DNA of 64,000 nucleotides from contig NZ_CP159402.1 in NCBI RefSeq assembly GCF_040500525.1, forward strand, positions 1-64,000. The letters are read 5' to 3'. This DNA comes from Azospirillum formosense (GTDB lineage Bacteria > Pseudomonadota > Alphaproteobacteria > Azospirillales > Azospirillaceae). A program made the translations under genes and the position numbers. The first letter of the stretch is position 1; every line of letters begins with the position of its first letter. The notes beneath the pieces are model-generated. The model was not told where the DNA came from. It saw nothing but the letters and a program-made list of their open reading frames with translations, and did not search any database. Below are positions 41,941 through 51,534 of this stretch, one piece after another.

Positions 41941-43392
41941 ATGCCCGTCCGCGCAACGCCGATCCTTCTCGTGGAAGACACGCCGTCGCTGGCCCGCGTC
42001 TATGCGGAGTTCCTGAAGAAGGACTGCACCGCCGTCACGACGGTGGAGACGGGGGCCGCGGCGCTGGAGCAGCTGGCCGACGGCGTGCCGCGGATCGTGC
42101 TGCTGGACCTCCAGCTTCCCGACATGCACGGCATGGACGTGCTGAAGCGGATCAGCGCCCAGGCGCTGCCCTGCGCGGTCATCATCATCACCGCCCACGG
42201 GTCGGTCGGGGTGGCGGTGGAGGCGATGCGCTACGGCGCCTATGATTTCCTGGTGAAGCCCTTCTCGGCGGAGCGGCTGACCGTCACCGTGCGCAACGCC
42301 ATGGAGCGGCTGCGCCTCGCCCAGCTGGTCGACAGCTTCGAGAAGGACCTGGGGCGCAGCCGCTACCACGGCTTCCTCGGCTCCTCGCTGGCGATGCAGG
42401 CGGTCTACCGGATCATCGACAGCGCCGCCTCCTCGCGCGCGACGGTCTTCATCACCGGCGAGTCGGGGACCGGCAAGGAGGTCTGCGCCGAGGCCATCCA
42501 CCGGCAGAGCCCGCGGGCCGACCGGCCCTTCATCGCCATCAACTGCGGGGCCATTCCCAAGGACCTGATGGAGAGCGAGATCTTCGGCCACATGAAGGGC
42601 TCCTTCACCGGGGCGGTGGCCGACCGCGAGGGCGCGGCGGCGCGGGCCAACGGCGGCACCCTGTTCCTCGACGAGATCTGCGAGCTGGCGCCCGACCTGC
42701 AGACCAAGCTGCTGCGCTTCATCCAGACCGGCACCTTCACGCCGGTCGGCGGCAGCCGGCTGGAGAAGGTCGACCTGCGCATCATCTGCGCGACCAACCG
42801 CGACCCCCTGCGCGAGGTCGAGGAGGGGCGCTTCCGCGAGGATCTCTATTACCGCCTGCACGTCATCCCCATCCACCTGCCGCCGCTGCGCGAGCGCGAG
42901 GATGACGTGCTGGAGATCTGCCGCCAGTTCCTGGCCGACTACACCCGGGAGGAGGGCAAGGGCTTCGTCCGCTTCTCCCCGGCGGCGGAGCAGGCGCTGC
43001 GCACCTACCACTGGCCGGGCAACGTCCGGCAGGTGCAGAACGTGGTGCGCAACATCGTGGTGCTGCACGACGGCGACACGGTGACGCCGGCCATGCTGCC
43101 GGCCCCGCTCGGCACCCCGGCGGGGACCGCGGCGCCGCTTTCCGCGAACGGGGGAAACGGTCATGGCGGCGGCCATTCCCATGCCCATTCCCATGCCCAA
43201 GCCCATCCGTCCGCGGCCCAGGCGCCGTCGCCGAAGACGGTGAAGCCGCTGTGGGAGGTGGAGCGCGACGCCATCGAGGAAGCCATCGCCGCCTGCGACG
43301 GCAACATCCCGCGCGCCGCGGCCCTGCTGGAGATCAGCGCCTCGACGATCTACCGCAAGCGCCTCGCCTGGCAGGCCGAGGGAAAACTCTGA
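41941..43392 (+). CDS. NtrC-class sigma54-dependent response regulator with His-rich linker
   Basis: A 483-residue activator: receiver (LLVEDTPSLARVY, phospho-Asp in VLLDLQLPDMHG, Lys in FLVKPFS), AAA+ domain (GESGTGKE, the sigma54-contact GSFTGA variant of GAFTGA, Walker B GTLFLDEI, sensor WPGNVRQ) and a C-terminal Fis-type helix-turn-helix (RAAALLEISASTIYRKR). Between the AAA+ domain and the HTH lies a Gly/His-rich linker (GHGGGHSHAHSHAQAH). No cognate kinase is adjacent; the hybrid kinase with an HPt domain at 43993-47316 is a candidate partner. The 281-base divergent gap with coaBC is AT-rich. Confidence 0.9.
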   Translation: MPVRATPILLVEDTPSLARVYAEFLKKDCTAVTTVETGAAALEQLADGVPRIVLLDLQLPDMHGMDVLKRISAQALPCAVIIITAHGSVGVAVEAMRYGAYDFLVKPFSAERLTVTVRNAMERLRLAQLVDSFEKDLGRSRYHGFLGSSLAMQAVYRIIDSAASSRATVFITGESGTGKEVCAEAIHRQSPRADRPFIAINCGAIPKDLMESEIFGHMKGSFTGAVADREGAAARANGGTLFLDEICELAPDLQTKLLRFIQTGTFTPVGGSRLEKVDLRIICATNRDPLREVEEGRFREDLYYRLHVIPIHLPPLREREDDVLEICRQFLADYTREEGKGFVRFSPAAEQALRTYHWPGNVRQVQNVVRNIVVLHDGDTVTPAMLPAPLGTPAGTAAPLSANGGNGHGGGHSHAHSHAQAHPSAAQAPSPKTVKPLWEVERDAIEEAIAACDGNIPRAAALLEISASTIYRKRLAWQAEGKL

Positions 43393-43775
43393 CTTCCGTC
43401 CGTTCCGGGACTCCCACGCCTCGTGTACCGGCCCCGCGCCGCTGGTCCTGACGAAGCATAGGCTTCGTGTGCGTTCCATTCACGCAAGACCATCGAAAGT
43501 CTTGCCGTGCCGGGACCTGCCGCCATCGGCTTATTTCCAAATGACCATTCTGGCCACATTGGGCATATGCCGTGAAGCCGCCTTGCCGGTTCCGGTGCCA
43601 TCCGGCTAGCCTCCCCTCGCGTTGCTTTGCTTGCGCTTCCGCGTGGCGCCACACCGGTCCGCTGCACCGGATCGCCGCACATGACCGCCGCACAGCCCAT
43701 CGTCCTTCGCCGGCCCCTTGCGTCCCGCGGCGCGGACCGGCGGCGGACCCCGACCGAGGAGCAGGAGTTCGCCTT
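43393..43775. other. 383-base gap upstream of the cold-shock gene
   Basis: No gene is supported here. It holds a perfect hairpin ACGAAGC/GCTTCGT (43451-43468, 4-base loop) soon after the sigma54-type regulator and a 10-base palindrome GGCATATGCC (43562-43571). A long leader is common for cold-shock genes and may be a temperature-sensing RNA here; I cannot confirm a promoter. Confidence 0.45.
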
Positions 43776-43985
43776 ATGACCACCGGCACCGTCAAATGGT
43801 TCAACACCACCAAGGGATATGGCTTCATCGCGCCGGAGGCCGGCGCCAAGGACGTGTTCGTGCACATCACGGCCGTGCAGAAGTCGGGTCTTCACGCCTT
43901 GTCGGAGGGCCAGCGCGTCCAGTTCGAGGTCGCGCGCGGCAACAACGGCAAGGACGCCGCGGTCAACATCAGCGTCATGGAGTGA
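43776..43985 (+). CDS. Cold-shock domain protein (CspA family)
   Basis: A 69-residue single cold-shock domain. The RNA-binding motifs are present: GTVKWFNTTKGYGFIAPE (RNP1-like KGYGFI) and DVFVHITAV (RNP2-like). It binds single-stranded RNA or DNA and acts as an RNA chaperone. CAGGAG lies nine bases before ATG 43776; an upstream in-frame extension has no similarity to the family. The stop is 7 bases from the end of the convergent hybrid kinase gene. Confidence 0.95.
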   Translation: MTTGTVKWFNTTKGYGFIAPEAGAKDVFVHITAVQKSGLHALSEGQRVQFEVARGNNGKDAAVNISVME

Positions 43986-43992
43986 AGCGACG

Positions 43993-46900
43993 TCATGACG
44001 TGACGTAGCCGCGGAGCCGGTAGGCCTCCACGGCTTCCCGGGTCAGGCGGGGGATGTCGCGGCACAGCGACGTCACCTCGCTCACCGCGTTGCTCCGGCA
44101 GGCCAACTCCAGCGCCCGGGCGGCCGCCGACAGGTCGCGGGCGCCGAATGTCCCCGCGGTGCTCTTCAGCGTGTGGGCCTCCTTCGCCAGCCCGGCGAGA
44201 TGGGCCGGGCTCCCGTCCGCCGCCGCCGCACCGCCGCTGGCGATGCGTTCAGCCCGTTCCAGCGTCTCCTCCACGAACTGCCGGATGACGTCGGCCAGAA
44301 GCTCCGCGTCGAGATCCTGGGCGAGCTGCTGCAGCACCTCCATGTCCAGGACGCCTTTCCCGGTTGCCTCCTCCATCGTTGGGGCGGCGTCCAGCCAGCG
44401 GGCCACCGTCTCCAGCAGATGCGGACGGTCGATGGGCTTGGCGACATGGCCGTTCATCCCGGCGGCCAGACAGCGGTCGCGGTCGCTGTCCATGGCGTCG
44501 GCGGTCATGGCGATGATCGGGACGCTGCCGGCCGGCGGCGGCAGGGCGCGCAACCGGCGGGTGGCGGTCAGCCCGTCCATCTCGGGCATGGCGAGGTCCA
44601 TCAGGACCAGGGCGTAGGGCGAGGGACCGGCCGCCGCGGCCTCCACCGCCTCCACCGCCTCCCGCCCGTTGTTGGCGATGTCGACCCGATGGCCGGCGCC
44701 GCGCAGCAGCAGGGCGGCGACCATCTGGTTGGTCGGGCTGTCCTCCACCAGGAGGATGCGCCGGCCCGGCCCGGCGGCAGACGGTCCGGCGGCGGATGGT
44801 GCGGCCGCGCCGTGCGGGCGCGGCTCCGCGGCGGGCGGCGCCTCGGCAACGCTCCGCCCGGTCACGGCGGCGAGCAGGCGGGAGGGCCGGGCCGGCTTCG
44901 TCACCGTGGCGTCGGCACCGTTGCCGTCCCCACCGACGGTGCGGTGCGGCAGGGCGAGCCGGACGATCCGCCCGACGCCCCGCGCGCGCAGCCGGCCGGG
45001 CAGCGAGCCGGCGACCGGGGTCTCCACGCTGCCGATCACCGCAATGCCGGCGGCGGGCAGGGTGCCGGCGTCCAGCCCGGCGACCATCGCCGCCACGTCC
45101 GGCGCGCTCACCGTCGCCCCCCAGGAGCGGATCTGCTCGGCCAGCGCCCGCCGGGCGACGGGATTGGATTCCAGAAGCAGCACGGTCTGCCCGGCCAGCG
45201 GCGGCTCCGCGCCGGCGCGCGCCGTCTCCGGTTCCAGCGGCAGGGTGAACCAGAAGCGGCTGCCCTGGCCGGCGGTGCTGTCGAAGCCGATGCTTCCCCC
45301 CATCATCTCGACCAGCCGCTTGGAGATGGCCAGCCCCAGCCCGGCGCCGTCGTGGCGGCGCGACAGGCGGGGATGCACCTGGGAGAACTCCGTGAACAGC
45401 TCGGCCTGCGCCTCCTGCGGAATGCCGATGCCGGTGTCGGCCACCTCGAAGCGCAGGAGCGGCGGCGCCTGGCCGTCGCCGTCCTGTTCCGACAGGGTGA
45501 CGGCGACGCCGCCCTGGTCGGTGAACTTCACGGCGTTGCCGACGAGGTTCAGCAGGACCTGCCGCACCCGGCCCGAGTCGCCGCGCAGCGTCGCCGGCAG
45601 GCCGCCGGGGATGCAGACGGCCAGTTCGATCCCCTTGGCGAAGGCGCGGGCGGCCTGCAGCTCGGCCACGCTCTCCACCATCTCGGCGGGGGAGAAGCGG
45701 TCCGACTCCAGGGTCAGTTTCCCGGCCTCCATCTTGGAGATGTCCAGGATGTCGTTCAGCATGGACAGCAGCGCCTCCGCCGACTCGCGGGCGGTGTGGG
45801 CGTAGGCGCGCTGCTCCTCCCCCAGCGGGCCGTCCAGCAGCAGGCCGAGCATGCCCAGGACGCCGTTCATCGGGGTGCGGATCTCGTGGCTGATGGTGCG
45901 CAGGAACTCCGACTTGGCGCGGCTCGCCAGCTCGGCCTGCTCCTTGGCGAGGCGGAGCTGCGCCTCGGTGCGGCGGTGGGCGGTGATGTCGCGGAAGGAC
46001 ACCATCGCCATGGTTCGCCCGCGGTAGGGAACATAGCGGGTCTCGCCCTGCACCGTCAGCCGCTCGCCGTTGCGGCGCAGGCAGACGGTCTCGAAGGGAG
46101 TCTCGTCGCAGGCGCGGATGCGTTGCCAGGTGAGGTCGCGGTCCTCCGGCGCCATCAGCGCGGTGATCGACTGCCCGGTCAGCTCGTCCGGCGCGTAGCC
46201 CAGGATGGCGGCGGCGGCCCGGTTGGCGTCGGCGATCACCCCCTGCTCGTGCACCAGAATGCCGTCCATGGCGGCGTCCGACAGCTTGCGGAAACGGTCC
46301 TCGCTCTCGCGCAGCGCCTGCTCCGCCCGGCGGTGGTCGGTGATGTCGGTGTAGGTCATCAGGACCGAACGGTCGGGCAGGAAGCCGGCGGTGATCTCCA
46401 GCACCCGGCCGTCGGGGCGCGTGCGTTCGATGCGGCTGAGGCCCTCGGGGCGCAGGTTGGTCAGGTGGCGGGCGACGATCTCCGCCGTATCGCCGGGACC
46501 GAACTCGCCGCGCTCGGCCATGAAGCGCAGGAAGCCGGCCATGCTGAGGCCGGGGTGGAGGGCGTCGTCCGGCAGGTCGAGCATCTCCCGCAGGCGCCGG
46601 TTGCAGGTCAGGAAATGGCCGTCCGCGCTCCACACCACGAGGCCCTGCGACATGGCGCTGAAGGTGGCCTCCAGAAGGTCGGACTTGTGGGCCAGCTCCT
46701 GCTCGCGCCGTTTCAGCTCGCTGATGTCGGTGCGCAGCCCGACATAGCCGCCGTCGCTGGTCCGCCGCTCCTCGATCTTGAACCAGCGCCCGTCGCCGAT
46801 CCGCAGCACTTGCGGCCCCTGCGGGTTGCGGTGGCGCTCCATCTCCCGCCCGACCCAGCGGTCGATGTCGCCGGGGCCGCAGTCGGGGTAATGGCCGGCG

Positions 46901-47316
46901 GCGGCGGCGCGGCGGATCAGCGATTCGAAGGGAATGCCGGGCTCCAGAGGCCCCAGCAGGGCGTAGATTTCGCGGAAACGGGCGTTGCACTGAACCAGCC
47001 GGTCGTCGGCGTCGAACAGGGCGAAGCCCTCGTTGACGACCTCGATGGCTTCGGAGAGGCGGCGGTGGGCGTCGGCCGCCCGGCCGTCGGCGGCGCGGGC
47101 CTCCGCCTCGGCGCGCCGGGTGGCCTCCCGCTCGCGCAGCACCGCCAGGGCCATCACCGCGCCGGCCAGCCCGATTCCGAAAAAGGGCCAGATCAGCTCG
47201 TCGGTCCCATGTTCCAGAAGATGCTGCAGCGTGTGCAGCGCGCTCGCCATCAGAAGGAGGAGCGCGACCAGGGTGAGCCAGCTCCAGCGGCGCAGCCGGC
47301 GGTGGGGGAACGGCAT
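43993..47316 (-). CDS. Membrane hybrid histidine kinase with three PAS domains, receiver and HPt
   Basis: A 1107-residue multidomain kinase. Two N-terminal membrane segments ([34 protein letters not shown]) are followed by a coiled linker, three PAS domains, HisKA ([19 protein letters not shown]), HATPase, a first receiver-like domain that lacks the phosphoacceptor Asp ([17 protein letters not shown]), an intact second receiver ([29 protein letters not shown]) and an HPt domain ([14 protein letters not shown]). It could pass phosphate to an external regulator such as the sigma54-type one at 41941. The start at ATG 47316 has GGAG five bases upstream. Confidence 0.9.
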   Translation of the reverse strand: MPFPHRRLRRWSWLTLVALLLLMASALHTLQHLLEHGTDELIWPFFGIGLAGAVMALAVLREREATRRAEAEARAADGRAADAHRRLSEAIEVVNEGFALFDADDRLVQCNARFREIYALLGPLEPGIPFESLIRRAAAAGHYPDCGPGDIDRWVGREMERHRNPQGPQVLRIGDGRWFKIEERRTSDGGYVGLRTDISELKRREQELAHKSDLLEATFSAMSQGLVVWSADGHFLTCNRRLREMLDLPDDALHPGLSMAGFLRFMAERGEFGPGDTAEIVARHLTNLRPEGLSRIERTRPDGRVLEITAGFLPDRSVLMTYTDITDHRRAEQALRESEDRFRKLSDAAMDGILVHEQGVIADANRAAAAILGYAPDELTGQSITALMAPEDRDLTWQRIRACDETPFETVCLRRNGERLTVQGETRYVPYRGRTMAMVSFRDITAHRRTEAQLRLAKEQAELASRAKSEFLRTISHEIRTPMNGVLGMLGLLLDGPLGEEQRAYAHTARESAEALLSMLNDILDISKMEAGKLTLESDRFSPAEMVESVAELQAARAFAKGIELAVCIPGGLPATLRGDSGRVRQVLLNLVGNAVKFTDQGGVAVTLSEQDGDGQAPPLLRFEVADTGIGIPQEAQAELFTEFSQVHPRLSRRHDGAGLGLAISKRLVEMMGGSIGFDSTAGQGSRFWFTLPLEPETARAGAEPPLAGQTVLLLESNPVARRALAEQIRSWGATVSAPDVAAMVAGLDAGTLPAAGIAVIGSVETPVAGSLPGRLRARGVGRIVRLALPHRTVGGDGNGADATVTKPARPSRLLAAVTGRSVAEAPPAAEPRPHGAAAPSAAGPSAAGPGRRILLVEDSPTNQMVAALLLRGAGHRVDIANNGREAVEAVEAAAAGPSPYALVLMDLAMPEMDGLTATRRLRALPPPAGSVPIIAMTADAMDSDRDRCLAAGMNGHVAKPIDRPHLLETVARWLDAAPTMEEATGKGVLDMEVLQQLAQDLDAELLADVIRQFVEETLERAERIASGGAAAADGSPAHLAGLAKEAHTLKSTAGTFGARDLSAAARALELACRSNAVSEVTSLCRDIPRLTREAVEAYRLRGYVTS

Positions 47317-47347
47317 TCGGCGCTCCGCATGGGACGAGGCGAAAACG

Positions 47348-48334
47348 TTACGGCTTTTGCGCCTCCGGAGCAACGAATCTGGGGGCGGCGCGCAGCCGGC
47401 CGACGGCGCGGCGCCGGCCCAGCAGGCCGTGGCGCGGCCCGAACAGGACGGCCAGCGCCAGGATCAGGCCGGACGCCACCGCGATCATCCCCGCCGCGTT
47501 CAGCGAGTGGGAGACCCCGAGCAGCATCGGCCCGAAGGCCGCGGCGCCGTAGCCCACCAGCGCCGCCAGCACCCCCAGCGCGACGCTGAGCAGGATCTGC
47601 GCGGCCAGCCGGTCGGTCAGCAGGCGGGCGGCGGCGGGCGGGGCGATCAGCATGGCGATGACCAGGATGGAGCCCACCGCCTCGAAGGCGGCGATCGCCG
47701 TGGCGGCGACCAGAAGCACCACCCCGTAATGGAACAGCCCCGCCGGGATGCCCAGCGTGGAGGCCAGCGCCGGGTCGAAGGTGGTGATCTTCAGCTCCTT
47801 GTAGAACAGGCCGACCAGGGCGACGCAGAGCGCGAAGACGGCGGCGAGCGTCAGCACCTCCCGCGGCAGGGCGGCCCACACCGCCGGGTCGGCCAGAGAC
47901 GCCCAGCCCTTGGGGGCCAGCCACAGGATGGTCTCCAGCTGGCCGTAGAGCACGCAGTCGGCGTCGAGGTCGACGCCGGCGGCCGACGCCTGCTCGATCA
48001 TCACCACCCCGGCGGCGAACATCACCGTGAAGACCACGCCCATGGCGGCGCCGGACTCCAGCCGGCCCAGCCGCCGCACCACCTCGATCAGCAGGCCGGC
48101 CAGCGCCGCAGCGGCCAGCGCGCCGAGCATCATCGGCAGCGTCTCCCGCGTGCCGGCGACCAGGAAGCCGCCGACGATGCCGGGCAGGATGGCGTGGCTG
48201 ACCGCGTCGCCCATCATCCCCTGGCGCCGCAGCACCAGGAAATTGCCGACCAGCGCGCAGGCGGCGCAGGCCAGAACCGCGGCGAGCAGGGCGGGGGCGT
48301 CGATCTGCAGGAATTCCTGGACGTCGGGCATCAT
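47348..48334 (-). CDS. Mn/Zn-type ABC importer permease 2 (ABC-3 family)
   Basis: A 328-residue membrane permease of the ABC-3 (ZnuB/MntB/TroD) family with about eight or nine hydrophobic segments. Family signatures VLRRQGMMGDAVSHAILPGIVGGF and VGSILVIAMLIAPPAAARLLTDRL are present. The start ATG 48334 overlaps the preceding permease stop (ATGATG/TGA), so the two are translationally coupled. The unit is ATPase, permease 1, permease 2 behind the binding-protein gene. Confidence 0.9.
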   Translation of the reverse strand: MMPDVQEFLQIDAPALLAAVLACAACALVGNFLVLRRQGMMGDAVSHAILPGIVGGFLVAGTRETLPMMLGALAAAALAGLLIEVVRRLGRLESGAAMGVVFTVMFAAGVVMIEQASAAGVDLDADCVLYGQLETILWLAPKGWASLADPAVWAALPREVLTLAAVFALCVALVGLFYKELKITTFDPALASTLGIPAGLFHYGVVLLVAATAIAAFEAVGSILVIAMLIAPPAAARLLTDRLAAQILLSVALGVLAALVGYGAAAFGPMLLGVSHSLNAAGMIAVASGLILALAVLFGPRHGLLGRRRAVGRLRAAPRFVAPEAQKP

Positions 48335-49524
48335 GACGGGGCGCTCCGCTCCTCCAGCAGCCGGACCATGTCGCCGGGCAGCACCGAGTCGATGGGGTCC
48401 ACGCCCCAGTTGGCGTGGGCGGGCAGCAGGGCCGGGTAATCGGCCAGGAACCGCTCCCACAGGCGGCGGTCGCGCGCCGCCGCGCGGGCGGCGGCCTGCC
48501 CGGCGGGGGTCAGGGCGCCGTCGCGGGTGTGGCCGCGCAGGCGCAACCAGAGCGCCGGGGCGCCTTCCACCGGCCGACCGTCCAGAAGCTCGGTCAGGGC
48601 GCGCCGCTCCGCGAAGCTCAGGCGCAGCCGCCCCTGGCGCAGCGCGGCGGCGACCAGCCCGCGCGCCGGGGCGAAGAGGAAGCTGAGGAGGAAGAAGCCC
48701 CCGGCGACCAGGACGATCACCGCCCCGGCCGGCAGCTTGGGCAGCAGGGCGGACAGGGTGGCGCCCAGCCAGCCGGACAGCGCGCCGATCACCGCCGCGA
48801 TCAACGTCAGGGCGGGCAGGCGGTCGGTCCAGAAGCGCGCCGCGGCGGGCGGGATGATGAGAAGCGCCACCACCAGGATCAGACCCACCGTCTGGAGCCC
48901 GATCACCGTCACCAGAGTCGCCAGCCCCATCAGCACGAGGTCGAGCGCCCCCACCGGCCAGCCCTGCACGGCGGCGAAGCCGGGATCGAAGGCCAGCACC
49001 CGCAATTCCTTGAACAGCAGGGCGACGGCCAGCGCCGCCCCGGCGGCCAGCAGCCCGATGGCGATGGCCTCGCCCTGCGCCATGGCGGCGGTCTGGCCCA
49101 GGATGAAGGTCTTCAGCCCGGCCTGCCCGCCCAGCTCCAGATTCTGGATGACGCTGAGCAGCACGACGCCCAGCCCGAAGAAGACCGACAGCACCGCGCC
49201 GATCGCCGAATCCTCGGTCAGACGGGTGAAGCGGGACAGGACCTGCACGGTCAGCAGCCCGACCACCCCGCTGGCCACCGCCCCGGCCAGCAGCAGCGGC
49301 AGCGAGCGTTCCGGCAGGCCGAGCGCCGCCCCGACCAGGAAGGCGACGGCGATGCCGGGCAGAGTGGCGTGGCTCAGCGCGTCGCTGACCAGGGCGCGGC
49401 GGCGCAGCAGCAGGAAGGTGCCGACCGTCCCGCCGGCCAGCCCCAGCGCGGCGGTCCCGGCGACCACCACGGCGCTGTTGAAGCCGGACTGGAAGGTCAG
49501 GATGCGCAGGGCCTCGTCCATCAT
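48331..49524 (-). CDS. Mn/Zn-type ABC importer permease 1 with DtxR-like C-terminal extension
   Basis: A 397-residue ABC-3 family permease (LLRRRALVSDALSHATLPGIAVAF; VGLILVVALLIIPPAAARFW). About 110 extra C-terminal residues follow the membrane part; they contain LTPAGQAAARAAARDRRLWERFLADY and DMVRLLEE, resembling the helix and dimer segment of DtxR/MntR repressors, as seen in TroC-like permeases. The extension is cytosolic by prediction and might sense metal. The start ATG 49524 overlaps the ATPase stop. Confidence 0.9.
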   Translation of the reverse strand: MMDEALRILTFQSGFNSAVVVAGTAALGLAGGTVGTFLLLRRRALVSDALSHATLPGIAVAFLVGAALGLPERSLPLLLAGAVASGVVGLLTVQVLSRFTRLTEDSAIGAVLSVFFGLGVVLLSVIQNLELGGQAGLKTFILGQTAAMAQGEAIAIGLLAAGAALAVALLFKELRVLAFDPGFAAVQGWPVGALDLVLMGLATLVTVIGLQTVGLILVVALLIIPPAAARFWTDRLPALTLIAAVIGALSGWLGATLSALLPKLPAGAVIVLVAGGFFLLSFLFAPARGLVAAALRQGRLRLSFAERRALTELLDGRPVEGAPALWLRLRGHTRDGALTPAGQAAARAAARDRRLWERFLADYPALLPAHANWGVDPIDSVLPGDMVRLLEERSAPS

Positions 49525-50330
49525 GACGCCTCCGCCCCCAATGCCGCCGGGGCCGGCATGGGCCGCCCACCGTAGGTGCGGGACAGCAGGTCGGGCGTCA
49601 TCACCCGCGCGACCGGCCCCTGGGCGACCACCCGTGTGTTGAGCAGCAGGGCGTGGTCGAAATAGTCGCTGACCGTCTGCAGGTCGTGGTGCACGCAGAT
49701 CACCGTCCGCCCGGCGGCGTCGAGGTCGCGCAGCACCTGGAGCACCGCGCGCTCCGTCGCCGCGTCCACCCCGGCGAAGGGCTCGTCCATGAAATAGAGC
49801 TGCGCCTCCTGGGCGAGCGCGCGGGCCAGGAAGACGCGCTGCTGCTGGCCGCCCGACAGCTGGCCGATCTGGCGCTTGGCGAAGTCGGCCATGCCCACCC
49901 GCTCCAGTGCGTGCAGAGCCGCCTCCTTGTGGGCACGGGTGACCGGGCGGAACCAGCCGATCTTCCCGTAGCGGCCCATCGCCACCACGTCGAGCGCCGA
50001 GACGGGGAAGTCCCAGTCCACGCTCTCCCGCTGCGGCACATAGCCGATCAGGCGGCGCTGCTTGGCGATCGGGCGTCCGAACACCTCGACCGTGCCCGAC
50101 ACCCGCGGGACCAGCCCCAGGCACGCCTTGATGAGGGTCGACTTGCCCGCCCCGTTCGGCCCGACCACGGCGATCAGCCCGCCGGAGGGCGCGGCGTAGT
50201 CGACGTTCCACAGCACCGGCCGGCGGTGGTAGGCGACGGTCAGGCCGCGGATCTCCAGGGGCGACGGCCCGATGGGCGAGGCCTCCTCGGGGGCGGTGCG
50301 GCTGCCGGGGGTGCGCCAGAGATACTGCAT
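49521..50330 (-). CDS. Mn/Zn-type ABC importer ATPase
   Basis: A 269-residue ABC ATPase of the ZnuC/MntA/TroB class. Walker A VGPNGAGKSTLIKA, Q-loop VPQRESVDWDFP, signature [15 protein letters not shown], Walker B LYFMDEPFAGVD and switch ICVHHDL are intact; VDWDFP after the Q-loop is typical of metal importers. About 24 residues precede the domain. The gene is 22 bases after the binding-protein gene. Confidence 0.92.
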   Translation of the reverse strand: MQYLWRTPGSRTAPEEASPIGPSPLEIRGLTVAYHRRPVLWNVDYAAPSGGLIAVVGPNGAGKSTLIKACLGLVPRVSGTVEVFGRPIAKQRRLIGYVPQRESVDWDFPVSALDVVAMGRYGKIGWFRPVTRAHKEAALHALERVGMADFAKRQIGQLSGGQQQRVFLARALAQEAQLYFMDEPFAGVDAATERAVLQVLRDLDAAGRTVICVHHDLQTVSDYFDHALLLNTRVVAQGPVARVMTPDLLSRTYGGRPMPAPAALGAEAS

Positions 50331-50352
50331 GGTCCGTTCCTCCTCCGCCGCG

Positions 50353-51366
50353 TCAGCGCTGCGCCAGGGCGAGCTTGCCCTGGAAGCCGTCGGCCGGCGC
50401 CTCGCCGCCCAGCGCGCGGGCGATGGTCGTCACATTGTGGTCGATCATGCCGATGTAGGTGCCTTCGTAGCTGCCCGGCGCGCCCATGGCGTCGGAGAAC
50501 AGGGCGCCGCCCAGCGTCACGCGGTGGCCGCGCGCGCCCGCCCCCTCGACCAGGGCGCGGACGTTGCGGTCCGACACGCTGGTTTCCGGAAAGACCGCCG
50601 GCACGCCGCGATCCGCCAGCAACGCGGCCAGTTCCTCGATGATCCGCAGGCCGGCTTCCGATTCCGTGCTGATCCCCTGGATGCCGCGCACCTCGATCCC
50701 GTAGGCGCGGCCCAGATAGTTGAACGCGTCGTGGGCGGTGACCAGCACGCGGGCCTTGCCGGGGATCGAGGACAGGATGCGCCGGGCGTACGCGTCGAGC
50801 CGCGCCAGTTCCGCCCCGTACGCGTCGGCATTGCGGGCGTACGCCTCCGCCCCCGCCGGGTCGAGCCGGGCCAGCCCGTCGCGGATGGACGGCAGGGTGC
50901 TCGCCCAGATTCCCACATCCATCCAGATGTGCGGGTCGTGGGCGCCCTCGAACTCCGGCGGGCTGAGCAGCCGCTCCCTGGGCACCGCTTCGCCCAGCGC
51001 CACCACCGGCTTGCCGGACTCGCGCAGCCGGTCGAAGGCGGCGGTCATCTTGCCCTCCAGATGCAGGCCGCTGATGAACACCGCGTCGGCCCGCAGCAGC
51101 TTCACCGTGTCGGAGCGGGTGGGCTTGAACAGGTGGGGATCGACGCCTTCGCCCATCAGCGCCTCCACCTCCGCCCGGTCGCCGGCCACCGCCCGCACGA
51201 GGTCGGCGACCATCCCGGTGGTGGCGACGATCTTCGGGTGCTCGCCCTGCGGCCGTTCGCCCTCGGCCCGCGCCGCTCCCGGCAGCAGCAAGGCGGCGGC
51301 CAAGCCCATGACGGCGATAAACTTCGTCAGGCTCTTCGTCGCGACGGTATTTGAACATATGTTCAT
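50353..51366 (-). CDS. Periplasmic metal-binding protein of a Mn/Zn ABC importer (cluster A-I)
   Basis: Binds Mn(II) or Zn(II) in the periplasm. After a Sec signal (SLTKFIAVMGLAAALLLPGAARA) the metal ligands can be placed: His in GVDPHLFKP, His in AHDPHIWMD, Glu in VFPETSVSD and Asp in GMIDHNV. There is no His/Asp-rich loop, which points to Mn or Fe rather than ZnuA-type zinc binding, though not decisively. I choose ATG 51366; a TTG at 51384 would add six residues. Confidence 0.9.
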   Translation of the reverse strand: MNICSNTVATKSLTKFIAVMGLAAALLLPGAARAEGERPQGEHPKIVATTGMVADLVRAVAGDRAEVEALMGEGVDPHLFKPTRSDTVKLLRADAVFISGLHLEGKMTAAFDRLRESGKPVVALGEAVPRERLLSPPEFEGAHDPHIWMDVGIWASTLPSIRDGLARLDPAGAEAYARNADAYGAELARLDAYARRILSSIPGKARVLVTAHDAFNYLGRAYGIEVRGIQGISTESEAGLRIIEELAALLADRGVPAVFPETSVSDRNVRALVEGAGARGHRVTLGGALFSDAMGAPGSYEGTYIGMIDHNVTTIARALGGEAPADGFQGKLALAQR

Positions 51367-51425
51367 ATTCACTGCTCTCGACAAAGATCGGCAATGTTAG
51401 GGCGGTCGGACCAAGTAAACGGGGC

Positions 51426-51443
51426 GGAATGCATTTGCGTTCC
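51426..51443. promoter_or_regulatory. Imperfect 18-base palindrome upstream of the metal-importer operon
   Basis: GGAATGCATTTGCGTTCC is dyad-symmetric at 7 of 9 positions and lies 60-77 bases before the binding-protein ATG, between divergent genes. Size and position fit a Fur-family (Mur or Zur) operator. The Fur-family gene at 54044 is a possible regulator. Confidence 0.5.
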
Positions 51444-51534
51444 ACGAATATATGAACCGCCTCTCCGGCCTTGCAAGGCGGCTCGTGACGATCCGTGTCT
51501 TACCGAATGGGGTGGAGTGCGCTACAGTGGAGGA

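Noticed and set aside
42590..42615. GSFTGA instead of GAFTGA as a loss-of-function change in the sigma54 regulator
   Set aside because: Ser at this position occurs in working sigma54 activators, so it does not imply an inactive protein.
44173..47589. 1138-codon plus-strand ORF opposite the hybrid kinase
   Set aside because: The minus-strand kinase has clear HisKA, HATPase, receiver and HPt motifs; the plus-strand frame is low-complexity shadow sequence.
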